Below are positions 26,486-35,427 of a DNA stretch of 64,000 nt, piece by piece. How positions within the stretch are numbered: position 1 is the stretch's first letter; every line of letters starts with the position of its first letter. Location of the stretch: contig JAVJOW010000033.1 of NCBI GenBank assembly GCA_040216555.1, forward strand, positions 124,001 to 188,000, read 5' to 3'. The notes below the pieces were generated by a model, which searched no databases, was not told the origin of the DNA, and was given only the letters and a program-made list of their open reading frames with translations. This DNA is from Arenibacter sp040216555. GTDB lineage: Bacteria > Bacteroidota > Bacteroidia > Flavobacteriales > Flavobacteriaceae. The translations under genes were made by a program, and so were the position numbers.

Positions 26486-27757
26486 ATGGCAGTAGATTTA
26501 CTACTAGGACTCCAATGGGGAGATGAAGGAAAAGGGAAAATAGTTGATGTTTTAACAAAAAACTATGACATAATTGCACGTTTCCAAGGTGGACCAAATG
26601 CTGGGCACACATTAGAATTTGATGGTATAAAACATGTTTTGCATACCATTCCTTCAGGAATTTTCCACAAAACCGCGGTGAACATTGTTGGCAACGGAGT
26701 GGTTATAGACCCGGTTATTTTTAGAAAGGAGCTGGATAATCTTAAAAAGTTCAATCTAGATATTAAATCAAAATTATTTATCTCTAGAAAGGCCCACTTA
26801 ATTTTGCCCACCCACCGTTTACTGGATGCCGCTTCCGAAACCTCTAAAGGCAAGGCTAAAATAGGCTCCACTTTAAAAGGTATTGGCCCGACCTATATGG
26901 ACAAAACCGGAAGAAACGGAATGAGGGTAGGAGATTTGGAATTCTCGGACTGGAAAGAAAAGTACAGGATATTGGCCAACAAACATGAGGCCATGATCAG
27001 CTTTTACAATGTAGAGATTCAATATGACCTAAAGGAATTGGAAGCCGATTTCTTTATGGCTGTAGAAGAGCTGAAAAAATTAACCTTCATAGATAGTGAG
27101 GAATATATTTTCAACGCACAAAGGGAAGGTAAAAAAATATTGGCTGAAGGTGCACAGGGATCTTTATTGGATATCGATTTTGGAACCTATCCTTTTGTAA
27201 CCTCATCCAATACTACTGCAGCTGGAGCATGTACCGGATTGGGTGTGGCACCCAATAAAATTGGTAGCGTTTTGGGTATTTTCAAAGCGTATACCACCCG
27301 TGTGGGCAGCGGACCGTTCCCTACAGAACTTTTTGATGAGGACGGCGCAACCATGGGCAGGGTCGGTAACGAATTTGGCGCAACCACAGGTAGACCAAGA
27401 CGATGCGGATGGCTGGACCTTGTAGCTCTTAAATACGCCGTTGAAATTAATGGGGTTACGCAATTGATGATGATGAAGGCGGACGTGCTCAGTGGGTTTA
27501 AAACCCTAAAGGTATGTACGGCATACAACTATAAAGGAAACCAGATAAAACATTTGCCCTATAGCATAGAACCGGAATATGTGACTCCGGTCTATACGGA
27601 AATGAAGGGTTGGGCTAAGGATTTGACTAAAATGAGCAAGTCAGATGAACTTCCTGACACCTTGATGGATTACATTAAGTTTCTAGAAAAGGAATTGGAA
27701 GTACCAATTAAGATTGTCTCAGTAGGACCGGATAGGACCCAGACCATATATCGATAA
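26486..27757 (+). CDS. purA: Adenylosuccinate synthetase
   Basis: GTP-dependent condensation of IMP with aspartate, the first committed step to AMP. The 423 residues match the family. GDEGKGK at 12-18 is the phosphate loop, GGPNAGHT at 35-42 binds IMP/GTP, and GPTYMDK, EGAQGSLLDIDFGTYPFVTSSNTT (seen as EGAQGSLLD and TYPFVTSSN) and GRPRRCGWLD follow. The third gene after spoT and fur, closed by a hairpin terminator. Confidence 0.97.
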   Translation: MAVDLLLGLQWGDEGKGKIVDVLTKNYDIIARFQGGPNAGHTLEFDGIKHVLHTIPSGIFHKTAVNIVGNGVVIDPVIFRKELDNLKKFNLDIKSKLFISRKAHLILPTHRLLDAASETSKGKAKIGSTLKGIGPTYMDKTGRNGMRVGDLEFSDWKEKYRILANKHEAMISFYNVEIQYDLKELEADFFMAVEELKKLTFIDSEEYIFNAQREGKKILAEGAQGSLLDIDFGTYPFVTSSNTTAAGACTGLGVAPNKIGSVLGIFKAYTTRVGSGPFPTELFDEDGATMGRVGNEFGATTGRPRRCGWLDLVALKYAVEINGVTQLMMMKADVLSGFKTLKVCTAYNYKGNQIKHLPYSIEPEYVTPVYTEMKGWAKDLTKMSKSDELPDTLMDYIKFLEKELEVPIKIVSVGPDRTQTIYR

Positions 27758-27763
27758 ACAAAG

Positions 27764-27787
27764 GCCATCTTAAAAGATGGCTTTTTC
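27764..27787 (+). terminator. Terminator after purA
   Basis: GCCATCT/AGATGGC stem (27764-27770 with 27775-27781), 4-base loop, T run. It lies 7 bases past the purA stop. Confidence 0.88.
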
Positions 27788-27844
27788 GTTATTGGGGATT
27801 TACTAAAACTATCCCAAACTATATTATCCTCCCTCAAAATATAC

Positions 27845-27852
27845 TATTTTTG
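27845..27852 (+). promoter_or_regulatory. Bacteroidota -7 element for the OstA-like gene
   Basis: Exact TAnnTTTG (tatttttg), 16 bases before the TTG start at 27869. Confidence 0.55.
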
Positions 27853-27868
27853 ACCAAAATTTTGAACA

Positions 27869-29887
27869 TTGCTTAAGTCCGTATTTTTATTATTAACTAT
27901 ATTCATTTGTTGGAGTGGTTGGGCACAGGAGCCTCAAGCAGAGGTTAAACAAATAAACATTGTTTATGGAGCCAACTTTACCAAAGATGAAAAACAATAT
28001 CCCGGGGCAGCCATCTTTAGCAAGGATGACCGGCAGGTACAATTTGAGCACGAAGGAGCGGATCTATGGTGCGATATTGCAATATATTATCAAAAGGAAA
28101 ATAGACTCAAGGCCATTGGGAATATCAAACTAAAACAGGGAGATTCCGTACAGTTGACCAGTGGTAAAATAGATTATGATGGCAATTTAAACCTTGCCAA
28201 GGCATGGGAAAATGTGGTATTGAACCATACCAGCATGACCCTTACCACGGACACCTTAAGGTTCGACAGGGAAAAACAAGAGGCTTACTATGAACATAAT
28301 GGAACAGTAGTTGATTCCTCCAACACCCTTACCAGTAGAATAGGGCGCTACTTTACACAACTTAAAAAATCCCAGTTCTTGGAAAGTGTGAACCTGGTGA
28401 ACCCAGAATTCAATTTGGTTTCCAAACAATTGGATTATTACACCGTTTCCAAAAATGCCTATTTGTACGGTCCGTCTACCATCACCGGGGAAACCTATAA
28501 AATGTATTGCGAGCGTGGGTTCTACGACACTAAAATCGAGAACGGATACGGAATCAAAAATACCCGTATAGACTACAACAATCGAATAATTACCGGAGAT
28601 AGCCTGTATTTTGACAAGAAAACGGAATTTGCATCCGCCACGAACAATATTACCATAAAAGATACCATAAACAATGGATTGATCAGGGCGCACTACGCCG
28701 AAGTATACAAAGCCAAAGATTCCGTTTTTGCCACCAAAAGGGCGGTATCTATCAATCTGGTAGAACAGGATTCCTTATATATGCACGGGGATACCTTAAT
28801 GATTACAGGCAAACCAGAACAACGTATCCTTAGGGCATTCAGAAATGCAAAATTCTACAAGACCGATCTAAGCGGCAAATGCGACTCCATCCATTTTAAC
28901 CAAAAAACGGGGATTACCGAATTAATTACAAATCCTATTATTTGGAATGGAGAAAATCAGATGACCGGCGACAGTATCCACTTACTGTCCAACTTGGAAA
29001 CCGAAAAATTGGACTCTTTAAAAGTGATCAATAATGCCTTTATTATTTCTATGGATACGGTAGGCAAAGTAGGCTACAATCAGGCCAAGGGCAAGGATCT
29101 ATTCGGGAAATTTATAGACAATAAACTTAGTCTTATTGATCTGGTCAAAAACACCGAGGTCATCTATTATCTGTACAATGATAACCAGGAGCTCATTGGA
29201 ATAGACAAGACCATATGCAGCGCCATTAGAATGACCCTGGCCAATAACGAGATAGAGGATATTACCTTTATTACCAATCCTGATGGCGATATTTTTCCAG
29301 AAAAAGAACTCCCCGAAAACAGTAGGCTACTAAAAGGTTTTATTTGGCGTGGCAAGGAAAGAATTCTCAGCAAGGACGATATTTTTGATGAGGACGACAA
29401 CAATATTAAACTGGTCACTATCAGAGGAGTGGAAAACCCTATAGATTTGGACGTTGAACCAGAAGAAGCCATAGAGGACCAAAGGAAACGCGATTCCATA
29501 AATTCTTCTAACTTATTGCCTCCCAACCCCATTAAGAAGAAATTGGAACCAAACAAAAAAGATCAACCAAATAAAGAACCCAAGCCCAATGTTTCAGAAT
29601 CAAAAAAAGAGTTACGATACGAGGAAGGCGACAAAGAGGACGGTTTGCATCCCGGATACTATTTAATAGCGAACGTTTTTGGAGTAAAGAAAAATTACGA
29701 GAAATTCATGAAAAGCCTTACCAAAAAAGGTTTGGAACCCAAATACTTTTTTCGAAATTTCAATCAATACCACTATGTCTATTTAGAGCGTTTTGACACC
29801 TGGGAGGAAGCGCTCAAATCGCGCAACAGTAATTTCAACGGTAATTACATGGATGAAACCTGGATTTTAAGAATCCTTGACAAATAG
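27869..29887 (+). CDS. OstA/LptA-like protein with SPOR-like C-terminus
   Basis: An exported protein of 672 residues probably linked to LPS transport to the outer membrane. Signal peptide to about residue 20 (WSGWAQ). Repeating beta-jellyroll strands typical of OstA/LptA begin near 30 and run to about 540 (for example GNIKLKQGDSVQLTSGKI, shown here as GNIKLKQGD, and ALTTDTLRFD-like segments such as MTLTTDTLRFD). A Lys/Pro/Asn-rich linker (about 560-595) leads to a final 70 residues (YYLIANVFGV, YVYLERFDTWEEA) resembling a SPOR-type peptidoglycan-binding repeat. The start is TTG at 27869; no ATG would preserve the signal peptide. Followed 5 bases later by an aminotransferase gene. Confidence 0.85.
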   Translation: MLKSVFLLLTIFICWSGWAQEPQAEVKQINIVYGANFTKDEKQYPGAAIFSKDDRQVQFEHEGADLWCDIAIYYQKENRLKAIGNIKLKQGDSVQLTSGKIDYDGNLNLAKAWENVVLNHTSMTLTTDTLRFDREKQEAYYEHNGTVVDSSNTLTSRIGRYFTQLKKSQFLESVNLVNPEFNLVSKQLDYYTVSKNAYLYGPSTITGETYKMYCERGFYDTKIENGYGIKNTRIDYNNRIITGDSLYFDKKTEFASATNNITIKDTINNGLIRAHYAEVYKAKDSVFATKRAVSINLVEQDSLYMHGDTLMITGKPEQRILRAFRNAKFYKTDLSGKCDSIHFNQKTGITELITNPIIWNGENQMTGDSIHLLSNLETEKLDSLKVINNAFIISMDTVGKVGYNQAKGKDLFGKFIDNKLSLIDLVKNTEVIYYLYNDNQELIGIDKTICSAIRMTLANNEIEDITFITNPDGDIFPEKELPENSRLLKGFIWRGKERILSKDDIFDEDDNNIKLVTIRGVENPIDLDVEPEEAIEDQRKRDSINSSNLLPPNPIKKKLEPNKKDQPNKEPKPNVSESKKELRYEEGDKEDGLHPGYYLIANVFGVKKNYEKFMKSLTKKGLEPKYFFRNFNQYHYVYLERFDTWEEALKSRNSNFNGNYMDETWILRILDK

Positions 29888-29892
29888 TACAA

Positions 29893-31074
29893 ATGAAAAA
29901 GGATTATTTTAAGTACCAGGCTCAAACTTCTTCGCATCCTTTGGCTTTGGAAATTTCACATGCCAAGGGAAGTTATATTTATGATACCAAAGGAAAGGCA
30001 CATCTCGATTTTGTTGCCGGAGTATCCGCGTGCAGCTTGGGGCATTGCCACCCAAGGGTGGTTACAGCCGTTCAGGAACAAGCGCAAAAATATATGCATG
30101 TTATGGTCTACGGCGAGTACATCCAAGAACCGGCCGTAGCTTATACCAAGTTGCTGGCAAGCCTACTACCTGCACCGTTGGAAACCACCTATTTGGTAAA
30201 TTCCGGGACAGAGGCTATTGAAGGTGCCCTAAAATTGGCCAGAAGGTTTACCGGAAGAAGCCAAATTATTGCAGCTCGGCACGCCTACCACGGAAATACT
30301 ATGGGAAGTCTCAGTATAATGGGCTTCGAGGAACGGAAAAGTGCCTTTAGGCCGCTTATTCCTGATGTTGGCTTTATTCACTTTAATTCAGAAGAGGATA
30401 TATTATCCATAACTGAAAAAACGGCTGCAGTTGTATTGGAAACTATCCAGGGCGGTGCTGGTTTTATTTTACCCGAGAACGGATATTTAAAAAAGGTAAG
30501 GGAGCGATGTACCACTGTTGGTGCAATGTTAATATTGGATGAGATTCAGCCTGGATTTGGACGAACCGGAAAACTGTTTGCTTTTGAACATTTTGATTGT
30601 ACTCCGGATATTTTGGTTATTGGAAAGGGCATGGCCGGCGGAATGCCGGTAGGCGCATTTGTAGCTCCCCACCACATGATGCAATCACTTATAGAGAACC
30701 CAAAACTGGGCCATATTACCACCTTTGGAGGCAATCCTGTAATTGCAGCGGCATGTCTCGCTACCTTGCAAGAAATAACGGAAAGCCTGCTTATTCAGGA
30801 ATCCTTGGAAAAGGAAGTTCTTTTTAGAAAACTTTTGCAGCACCCATCGATAAAGGAGATTCGAGGTAAAGGATTAATGTTGGCCTTAATAATGGAAAAA
30901 CCTGAAGTGGCCAATGAGGTAATCCTTAAATGTGCCGAGAAAGGCCTAATACTTTTTTGGCTCCTTTTTGAACCAAATGCAATTCGCATATCACCTCCAT
31001 TGACCATTAGCAATCAGGAAATTAGCCTTGGCTGTGCCCTAATTTTAGAGGTATTGGACGGCCTTAAACAATAA
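29893..31074 (+). CDS. Class III aminotransferase (acetylornithine/aspartate aminotransferase-like)
   Basis: PLP-dependent aminotransferase of 393 residues. The family pattern is clear: SACSLGHCHP early, NSGTEAIEGALKLAR at 103-117, HAYHGNTMGS, LDEIQPGFGRTG with Asp216, and the PLP lysine Lys245 in VIGKGMAGGMP. It is closest in layout to ArgD-type enzymes, but no arginine or lysine pathway genes surround it, so the substrate is open. It starts 5 bases after the OstA-like gene and may be cotranscribed with it. Confidence 0.88.
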   Translation: MKKDYFKYQAQTSSHPLALEISHAKGSYIYDTKGKAHLDFVAGVSACSLGHCHPRVVTAVQEQAQKYMHVMVYGEYIQEPAVAYTKLLASLLPAPLETTYLVNSGTEAIEGALKLARRFTGRSQIIAARHAYHGNTMGSLSIMGFEERKSAFRPLIPDVGFIHFNSEEDILSITEKTAAVVLETIQGGAGFILPENGYLKKVRERCTTVGAMLILDEIQPGFGRTGKLFAFEHFDCTPDILVIGKGMAGGMPVGAFVAPHHMMQSLIENPKLGHITTFGGNPVIAAACLATLQEITESLLIQESLEKEVLFRKLLQHPSIKEIRGKGLMLALIMEKPEVANEVILKCAEKGLILFWLLFEPNAIRISPPLTISNQEISLGCALILEVLDGLKQ

Positions 31075-31169
31075 ATTGTTAACTAATTTGTTAATATAAT
31101 AGACCAAATCTGTCGGAATTAAGGGTTTCAAAAGACTACTTTAGTTCCAATGAATAATTAGAAGTTCCT

Positions 31170-32570
31170 ATGGCGTTAGAACCAAACGAGAGACCAGGGC
31201 AACCAATTGCTAAGTTTGAATCCATGCTCAAGACGGATGATGTCTACTTCTTTGACGCGGAAGATTTTCAAGATATTATTCACCACTACCTCAATAACGG
31301 TAAAATTGCATTGGCCAAAAAAGCCATTAAAATAGGGCTGCAACAGCATCCTGACAGTATCGAACTTAAGTTATTGTCCATAGAAGTCCTTGTTTTTGAA
31401 AATAATCTGGAGTTGGCGGAGAAGATGCTGGATGAACTACAGGTAATAGACAGCAATAATGAGGAAATTTATATTCAAAGAGCCAATATTTATTCCAAGA
31501 AAGACAATCACGAAGCGGCTGTTTCCCTATTGACCCAGGCATTAAATTTAACTGATGACAGTTTTGACATCCATTCCTTACTGGGAATGGAATATTTGTT
31601 CATGGATAATTTTGAGGACGCCAAACAAAATTTCATGATGTGTGTATCCTATGATGAAGAGGATTATTCATCACTTTACAACGTTATCTATTGTTTTGAA
31701 TTTCTTGAGGATTATGACGGAGCCATCATGTACCTAAATGATTACCTTGAACGAAATCCTTATAGCGAAGTTGCGTGGCACCAATTGGGCAAAATGTATT
31801 TTACAAAAAAAATGCACAAGGAGGCCCTGACCGCTTTTGACTTTGCCATTATTTCCGATGACACTTTTATCGGTGCTTATTTTGAAAAGGGAAAGGTATT
31901 GGAAAAAATGGGCAAGTACAATGAGGCCATTGAGAATTATGAGACCACCATTGCCATTGAAGACCCTACCTCGCATGCTTATTTAAGGATCGGTAGATGT
32001 CATGAAAAATTAAAGAATGATGAATTGGCCAAATCCTATTATTACAGAACGGTTCATGAAGATCCGTTGTTGGATAAGGGATGGTTGGCAATTACGGAAT
32101 ACTATATTAGACAGAAGGATTATAAAAAGGCACTATACTACATCAATAAAGCTATAAATATTGATGGGGAAAATTCCAAGTACTGGAAAAAATGCGGAAA
32201 GATCCACTCCACTTTAAAAAATAATGACGAGGCCTACTATGCTTATCAGCAGGCGGTAGACCTAGGAAATTACGAATTTGACACTTGGTTTCATTGGGCC
32301 GATGTAGCAGTACAAAACCTGGACGTTCATGCGGCCATAGAAATACTGCTCCAGGGTCATGAATTTTATCCACAGCGATGTGAAATGCAATATAAAATGG
32401 CAGGATATTACCTGCTAATAAGCGATTTCCCTAGAGCTCAATACAGGTTGATAAACGCCCTTAAAATAGACCTTGACCAACTACATTTATTTGAGGACGA
32501 ATTTCCCCAATTCTTCAACACAGAATGGGCTCAAAACTTAATTGAAGATGTGAAAAAGGCTTCCAGATAA
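31170..32570 (+). CDS. TPR-repeat protein
   Basis: A 466-residue soluble protein built almost wholly from tetratricopeptide repeats, about ten, starting near residue 45 (AKKAIKIGLQQHP) and running past 400 (repeat-like units such as DYKKALYYINKAI, NDEAYYAYQQAV and DVHAAIEILLQG). There is no signal peptide or membrane segment. TPR arrays serve as protein-binding scaffolds; the partner is not evident. The ATG at 31170 follows a 95-base intergenic region that includes two copies of tttgttaa-like sequence. Confidence 0.85.
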   Translation: MALEPNERPGQPIAKFESMLKTDDVYFFDAEDFQDIIHHYLNNGKIALAKKAIKIGLQQHPDSIELKLLSIEVLVFENNLELAEKMLDELQVIDSNNEEIYIQRANIYSKKDNHEAAVSLLTQALNLTDDSFDIHSLLGMEYLFMDNFEDAKQNFMMCVSYDEEDYSSLYNVIYCFEFLEDYDGAIMYLNDYLERNPYSEVAWHQLGKMYFTKKMHKEALTAFDFAIISDDTFIGAYFEKGKVLEKMGKYNEAIENYETTIAIEDPTSHAYLRIGRCHEKLKNDELAKSYYYRTVHEDPLLDKGWLAITEYYIRQKDYKKALYYINKAINIDGENSKYWKKCGKIHSTLKNNDEAYYAYQQAVDLGNYEFDTWFHWADVAVQNLDVHAAIEILLQGHEFYPQRCEMQYKMAGYYLLISDFPRAQYRLINALKIDLDQLHLFEDEFPQFFNTEWAQNLIEDVKKASR

Positions 32571-32576
32571 ATAAAC

Positions 32577-32584
32577 TATTTTTG
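32577..32584 (+). promoter_or_regulatory. Bacteroidota -7 element for the first DUF368 gene
   Basis: Exact TAnnTTTG (tatttttg), 15 bases before the ATG at 32600. It overlaps the earlier possible start at 32582, which argues against it. Confidence 0.55.
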
Positions 32585-32599
32585 TTTTTTTTATCATTT

Positions 32600-33517
32600 A
32601 TGGAAAATCGCAATCTTTTATCTTACATCTTTATTTTATTAAAAGGAATGGCCATGGGTGCTGCAGATGTTGTGCCCGGTGTATCGGGAGGCACCATTGC
32701 TTTTATCTCCGGTATTTACGAAGAACTCATCACCAGTATTAACAACGTAAACATTTCCCTTTTAAATACATTGAGAAAAGAAGGAATAAAAGCCTTTTGG
32801 TTCAAACTTAATGGTAACTTTCTGCTGGCTCTGCTTCTTGGTATTGGCATTAGCGTCCTTTCCTTGGCCAAACTCATTAGTTGGTTAATGGAGAACGAAC
32901 CCATACCGCTATGGTCTTTTTTCTTTGGCCTGGTCGTGGCCAGTATTATATTGGTAGGCAAGGAAATTAAAAAATGGAATTTGGCCGCAATAATAATATT
33001 GATTCTGGGAGCTGCCATTGCCTTTTACGTTACAAAATTGCCGCCTTCCGAAAATTCAGCATCATTACCCTATTTATTCTTCTCAGGAGCCTTAGCCATA
33101 TGCGCCATGATTTTACCCGGGATATCCGGAGCATTTATCTTAGTGCTGCTGGGATCCTATAAAACGGTATTGGATGCAGTTCATGAACGAGATCTGAAAA
33201 TTGTAATCACGGTTGGCCTAGGAGCCATTTTTGGACTACTGAGTTTTGCAAAACTCCTAAAATGGATGTTTACACATTACAAGAACCTAACCTTGGCGCT
33301 GTTGACCGGATTTATTTTAGGTTCCTTAAACAAAATATGGCCATGGAAGGAAGTCTTGGAGACCAAAATGTTCGGGGAAAAAATAATTACTATCAAGGAT
33401 CAGAATATCTCCCCATTTTCTTTTGAAGGAGACCCTCAATTAATAAGTGCGATTATCCTCGCTTTACTTGGTTTTTCCCTTATTTTTATACTGGAAAAAT
33501 TGGCCGCCCAAAAATAA
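32600..33517 (+). CDS. DUF368 membrane protein (PopT-type undecaprenyl phosphate flippase), copy 1
   Basis: A polytopic inner-membrane protein of 305 residues with about eight hydrophobic segments. The two DUF368 signature turns are visible: GAADVVPGVSGGT near the start and ILPGISGAFILVLLG in the middle. DUF368 proteins (PopT) have been shown to return undecaprenyl phosphate across the membrane for cell-wall synthesis. The ATG at 32600 (MENRNLL) was chosen over 32582 because the promoter box lies over the earlier codons. The next gene is a paralogue 14 bases away. Confidence 0.88.
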   Translation: MENRNLLSYIFILLKGMAMGAADVVPGVSGGTIAFISGIYEELITSINNVNISLLNTLRKEGIKAFWFKLNGNFLLALLLGIGISVLSLAKLISWLMENEPIPLWSFFFGLVVASIILVGKEIKKWNLAAIIILILGAAIAFYVTKLPPSENSASLPYLFFSGALAICAMILPGISGAFILVLLGSYKTVLDAVHERDLKIVITVGLGAIFGLLSFAKLLKWMFTHYKNLTLALLTGFILGSLNKIWPWKEVLETKMFGEKIITIKDQNISPFSFEGDPQLISAIILALLGFSLIFILEKLAAQK

Positions 33518-33531
33518 ACGCCCAACCCCCA

Positions 33532-34545
33532 ATGAAAAACCCCAGAACATTAACTGATAAATTTTTCCTTGTTATCAAGGGCTTATTTATGGGTGCAGCC
33601 AACAAAGTTCCAGGGGTATCAGGAGGTATAGTCGCCTTTGTAGGCGGATTTTACGAAGAATTTATCTACTCCCTTCAAAAGGTAAATGGAAAAGCCTTTA
33701 AACTGTTGATCAGTGGAAGGTTAAAAAGTTTCTATCGCTACACCAACGGCCAGTTTTTAACACTCCTGATTTTTGGCATGTTGGTAAGTTATTTCAGTAT
33801 CTCAAAAATTTTGGATTATTTTTTGGAAAGAAATGAGCTCTATGTGTGGTCTGCCTTTTTCGGGATGATATTGGGCTCCATTTACTACATTGGAAAGGAC
33901 TTTGGACATTGGGGAAAAAAGACCATACCGGCAGGAATAATTGGATTGATCATTGGTATATCCATAAGCTTCCTCAATCCTGCTACACAAAACGACAATT
34001 TAATCTTTATATTTTTTTGTGGCATTATCAGTGTCTCGGGAATGACCTTACCTGGACTATCAGGTTCCTTTATACTGATCCTTCTAGGTAATTATGTGCT
34101 TCTATTGGTAGATTCCGTAAACGCACTTTATGATACCTTTTCGGAAATCTTAACGGGCAACTATAGTTTTATTAAAAACGCAACACGGCTCAATACCCTA
34201 AAAATACTGGCGGTATTCACTGCCGGTTCAGCTGCCGGCCTAGTAACCCTCTCACATCTATTGACGTTCGTACTGAAACATTACAGGCATATAACCACTG
34301 CAGTGATTATAGGTTTTATTACGGGTTCATTGGGAGTGGTATGGCCCTGGAAACGCACTTTATTTAAAACGGATATGAATGGCAATTTACTCTTGGATAC
34401 CAACCATAACCCGATAATAAAGAATTATGAAAGATTCCTGCCAAATTTGGGATCTTCCGAGACTTGGTGGGCCATTTTTTTTATATTTTTTGGGATATTA
34501 ATTTTATTAGGATTAGACTGGTATGGAAAAAACAGAAAGAGATAA
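33532..34545 (+). CDS. DUF368 membrane protein (PopT-type), copy 2
   Basis: Paralogue of the preceding gene: 337 residues, signature GAANKVPGVSGGIV near the start and TLPGLSGSFILILLG in the middle, with several membrane helices. Compared with copy 1, the first motif replaces Asp-Val with Asn-Lys (AADVVPG versus AANKVPG). The last 23 bases overlap aroE in another frame. Tandem duplication suggests gene dosage or specialisation for different lipid carriers; the latter is only inference. Confidence 0.88.
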   Translation: MKNPRTLTDKFFLVIKGLFMGAANKVPGVSGGIVAFVGGFYEEFIYSLQKVNGKAFKLLISGRLKSFYRYTNGQFLTLLIFGMLVSYFSISKILDYFLERNELYVWSAFFGMILGSIYYIGKDFGHWGKKTIPAGIIGLIIGISISFLNPATQNDNLIFIFFCGIISVSGMTLPGLSGSFILILLGNYVLLLVDSVNALYDTFSEILTGNYSFIKNATRLNTLKILAVFTAGSAAGLVTLSHLLTFVLKHYRHITTAVIIGFITGSLGVVWPWKRTLFKTDMNGNLLLDTNHNPIIKNYERFLPNLGSSETWWAIFFIFFGILILLGLDWYGKNRKR

Positions 34546-35275
34546 AATTAGATTTGGATTAATTGGAAAAAATATTTCCTATTCATTTTCAAGGGGCTAT
34601 TTTACCAAGAAATTCTCTGAAATGGGATTGGAAAGACACTCATACGAGAATTTTGATTTGGAGAATATTGACCAGTTTAAGGGCCTATTGGAACAAAATG
34701 GCAATATACATGGCTTTAACGTAACTATTCCCTACAAAGAACAGGTTATGCCCTTTTTATCCAAAATAGATCCTGAAGCCCAAACTATTGGAGCTGTAAA
34801 TACCATTAAAATAAAGGGGAATCAAACAATAGGCTTCAATACAGACGCCTATGGCTTTCAAAAATCCATAGAGCCCCATCTTAGGGAACACCATAAAAAA
34901 GCGCTTATCTTGGGTACCGGTGGCGCTTCCAAGGCAGTGGCATATGTATTTAACAAATTGGGAATATCCTATATATTAGTATCTAGAAATCCCAGAGACA
35001 AACAGCTCAACTACACAGATCTTAATAAAGAAGTGTTAAAGGACCATACAGTAATTGTAAATTGCACTCCTTTAGGTACTTACCCCAACATGAACGACAA
35101 GCCAGACCTGCCATACAGCTTCATCACCAAACGGCATTTACTTTTCGACCTTATCTACAATCCCGAAAAAACAGCATTTTTGCTAGCAGGTGAGCAGCAA
35201 GGTGGCAAAATAAGCAATGGCGCCAACATGCTTCAATTTCAGGCGGAAAAATCCTGGGAGATATGGAATTCCTAG
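34523..35275 (+). CDS. aroE: Shikimate dehydrogenase
   Basis: NADPH-dependent reduction of 3-dehydroshikimate to shikimate in aromatic amino acid synthesis. The 250 residues fit AroE. The catalytic lysine is Lys72 in NVTIPYKEQ, the partner aspartate is Asp108 in GFNTDAYGF, and the nucleotide-binding loop is LGTGGASKA. The ATG at 34523 lies inside the end of the DUF368 gene (23-base overlap), so the two are translationally linked. Confidence 0.95.
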   Translation: MEKTERDKIRFGLIGKNISYSFSRGYFTKKFSEMGLERHSYENFDLENIDQFKGLLEQNGNIHGFNVTIPYKEQVMPFLSKIDPEAQTIGAVNTIKIKGNQTIGFNTDAYGFQKSIEPHLREHHKKALILGTGGASKAVAYVFNKLGISYILVSRNPRDKQLNYTDLNKEVLKDHTVIVNCTPLGTYPNMNDKPDLPYSFITKRHLLFDLIYNPEKTAFLLAGEQQGGKISNGANMLQFQAEKSWEIWNS

Positions 35276-35355
35276 TACAAGAAGGAATTGGACCTCTTAA
35301 TACCAAGAAAAATACGGGATTCCCCTCTCTAAAAAACCTTAAAAAGAAGTTTCAT

Positions 35356-35363
35356 TACCTTTG
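35356..35363 (+). promoter_or_regulatory. Bacteroidota -7 element for the DUF349 gene
   Basis: Exact TAnnTTTG (tacctttg), 64 bases before the ATG at 35428, so the mRNA would have an ordinary leader. Confidence 0.45.
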
Positions 35364-35427
35364 ATATATAGACGGATGTAATTATATTTCCGTACATTAC
35401 ATTTAGAAAGCTATAAACATTCAGAAA

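Noticed and set aside
28256..28693. Open frame of 145 residues antisense to the OstA-like gene
   Set aside because: No start context, no family, entirely within a clear gene.
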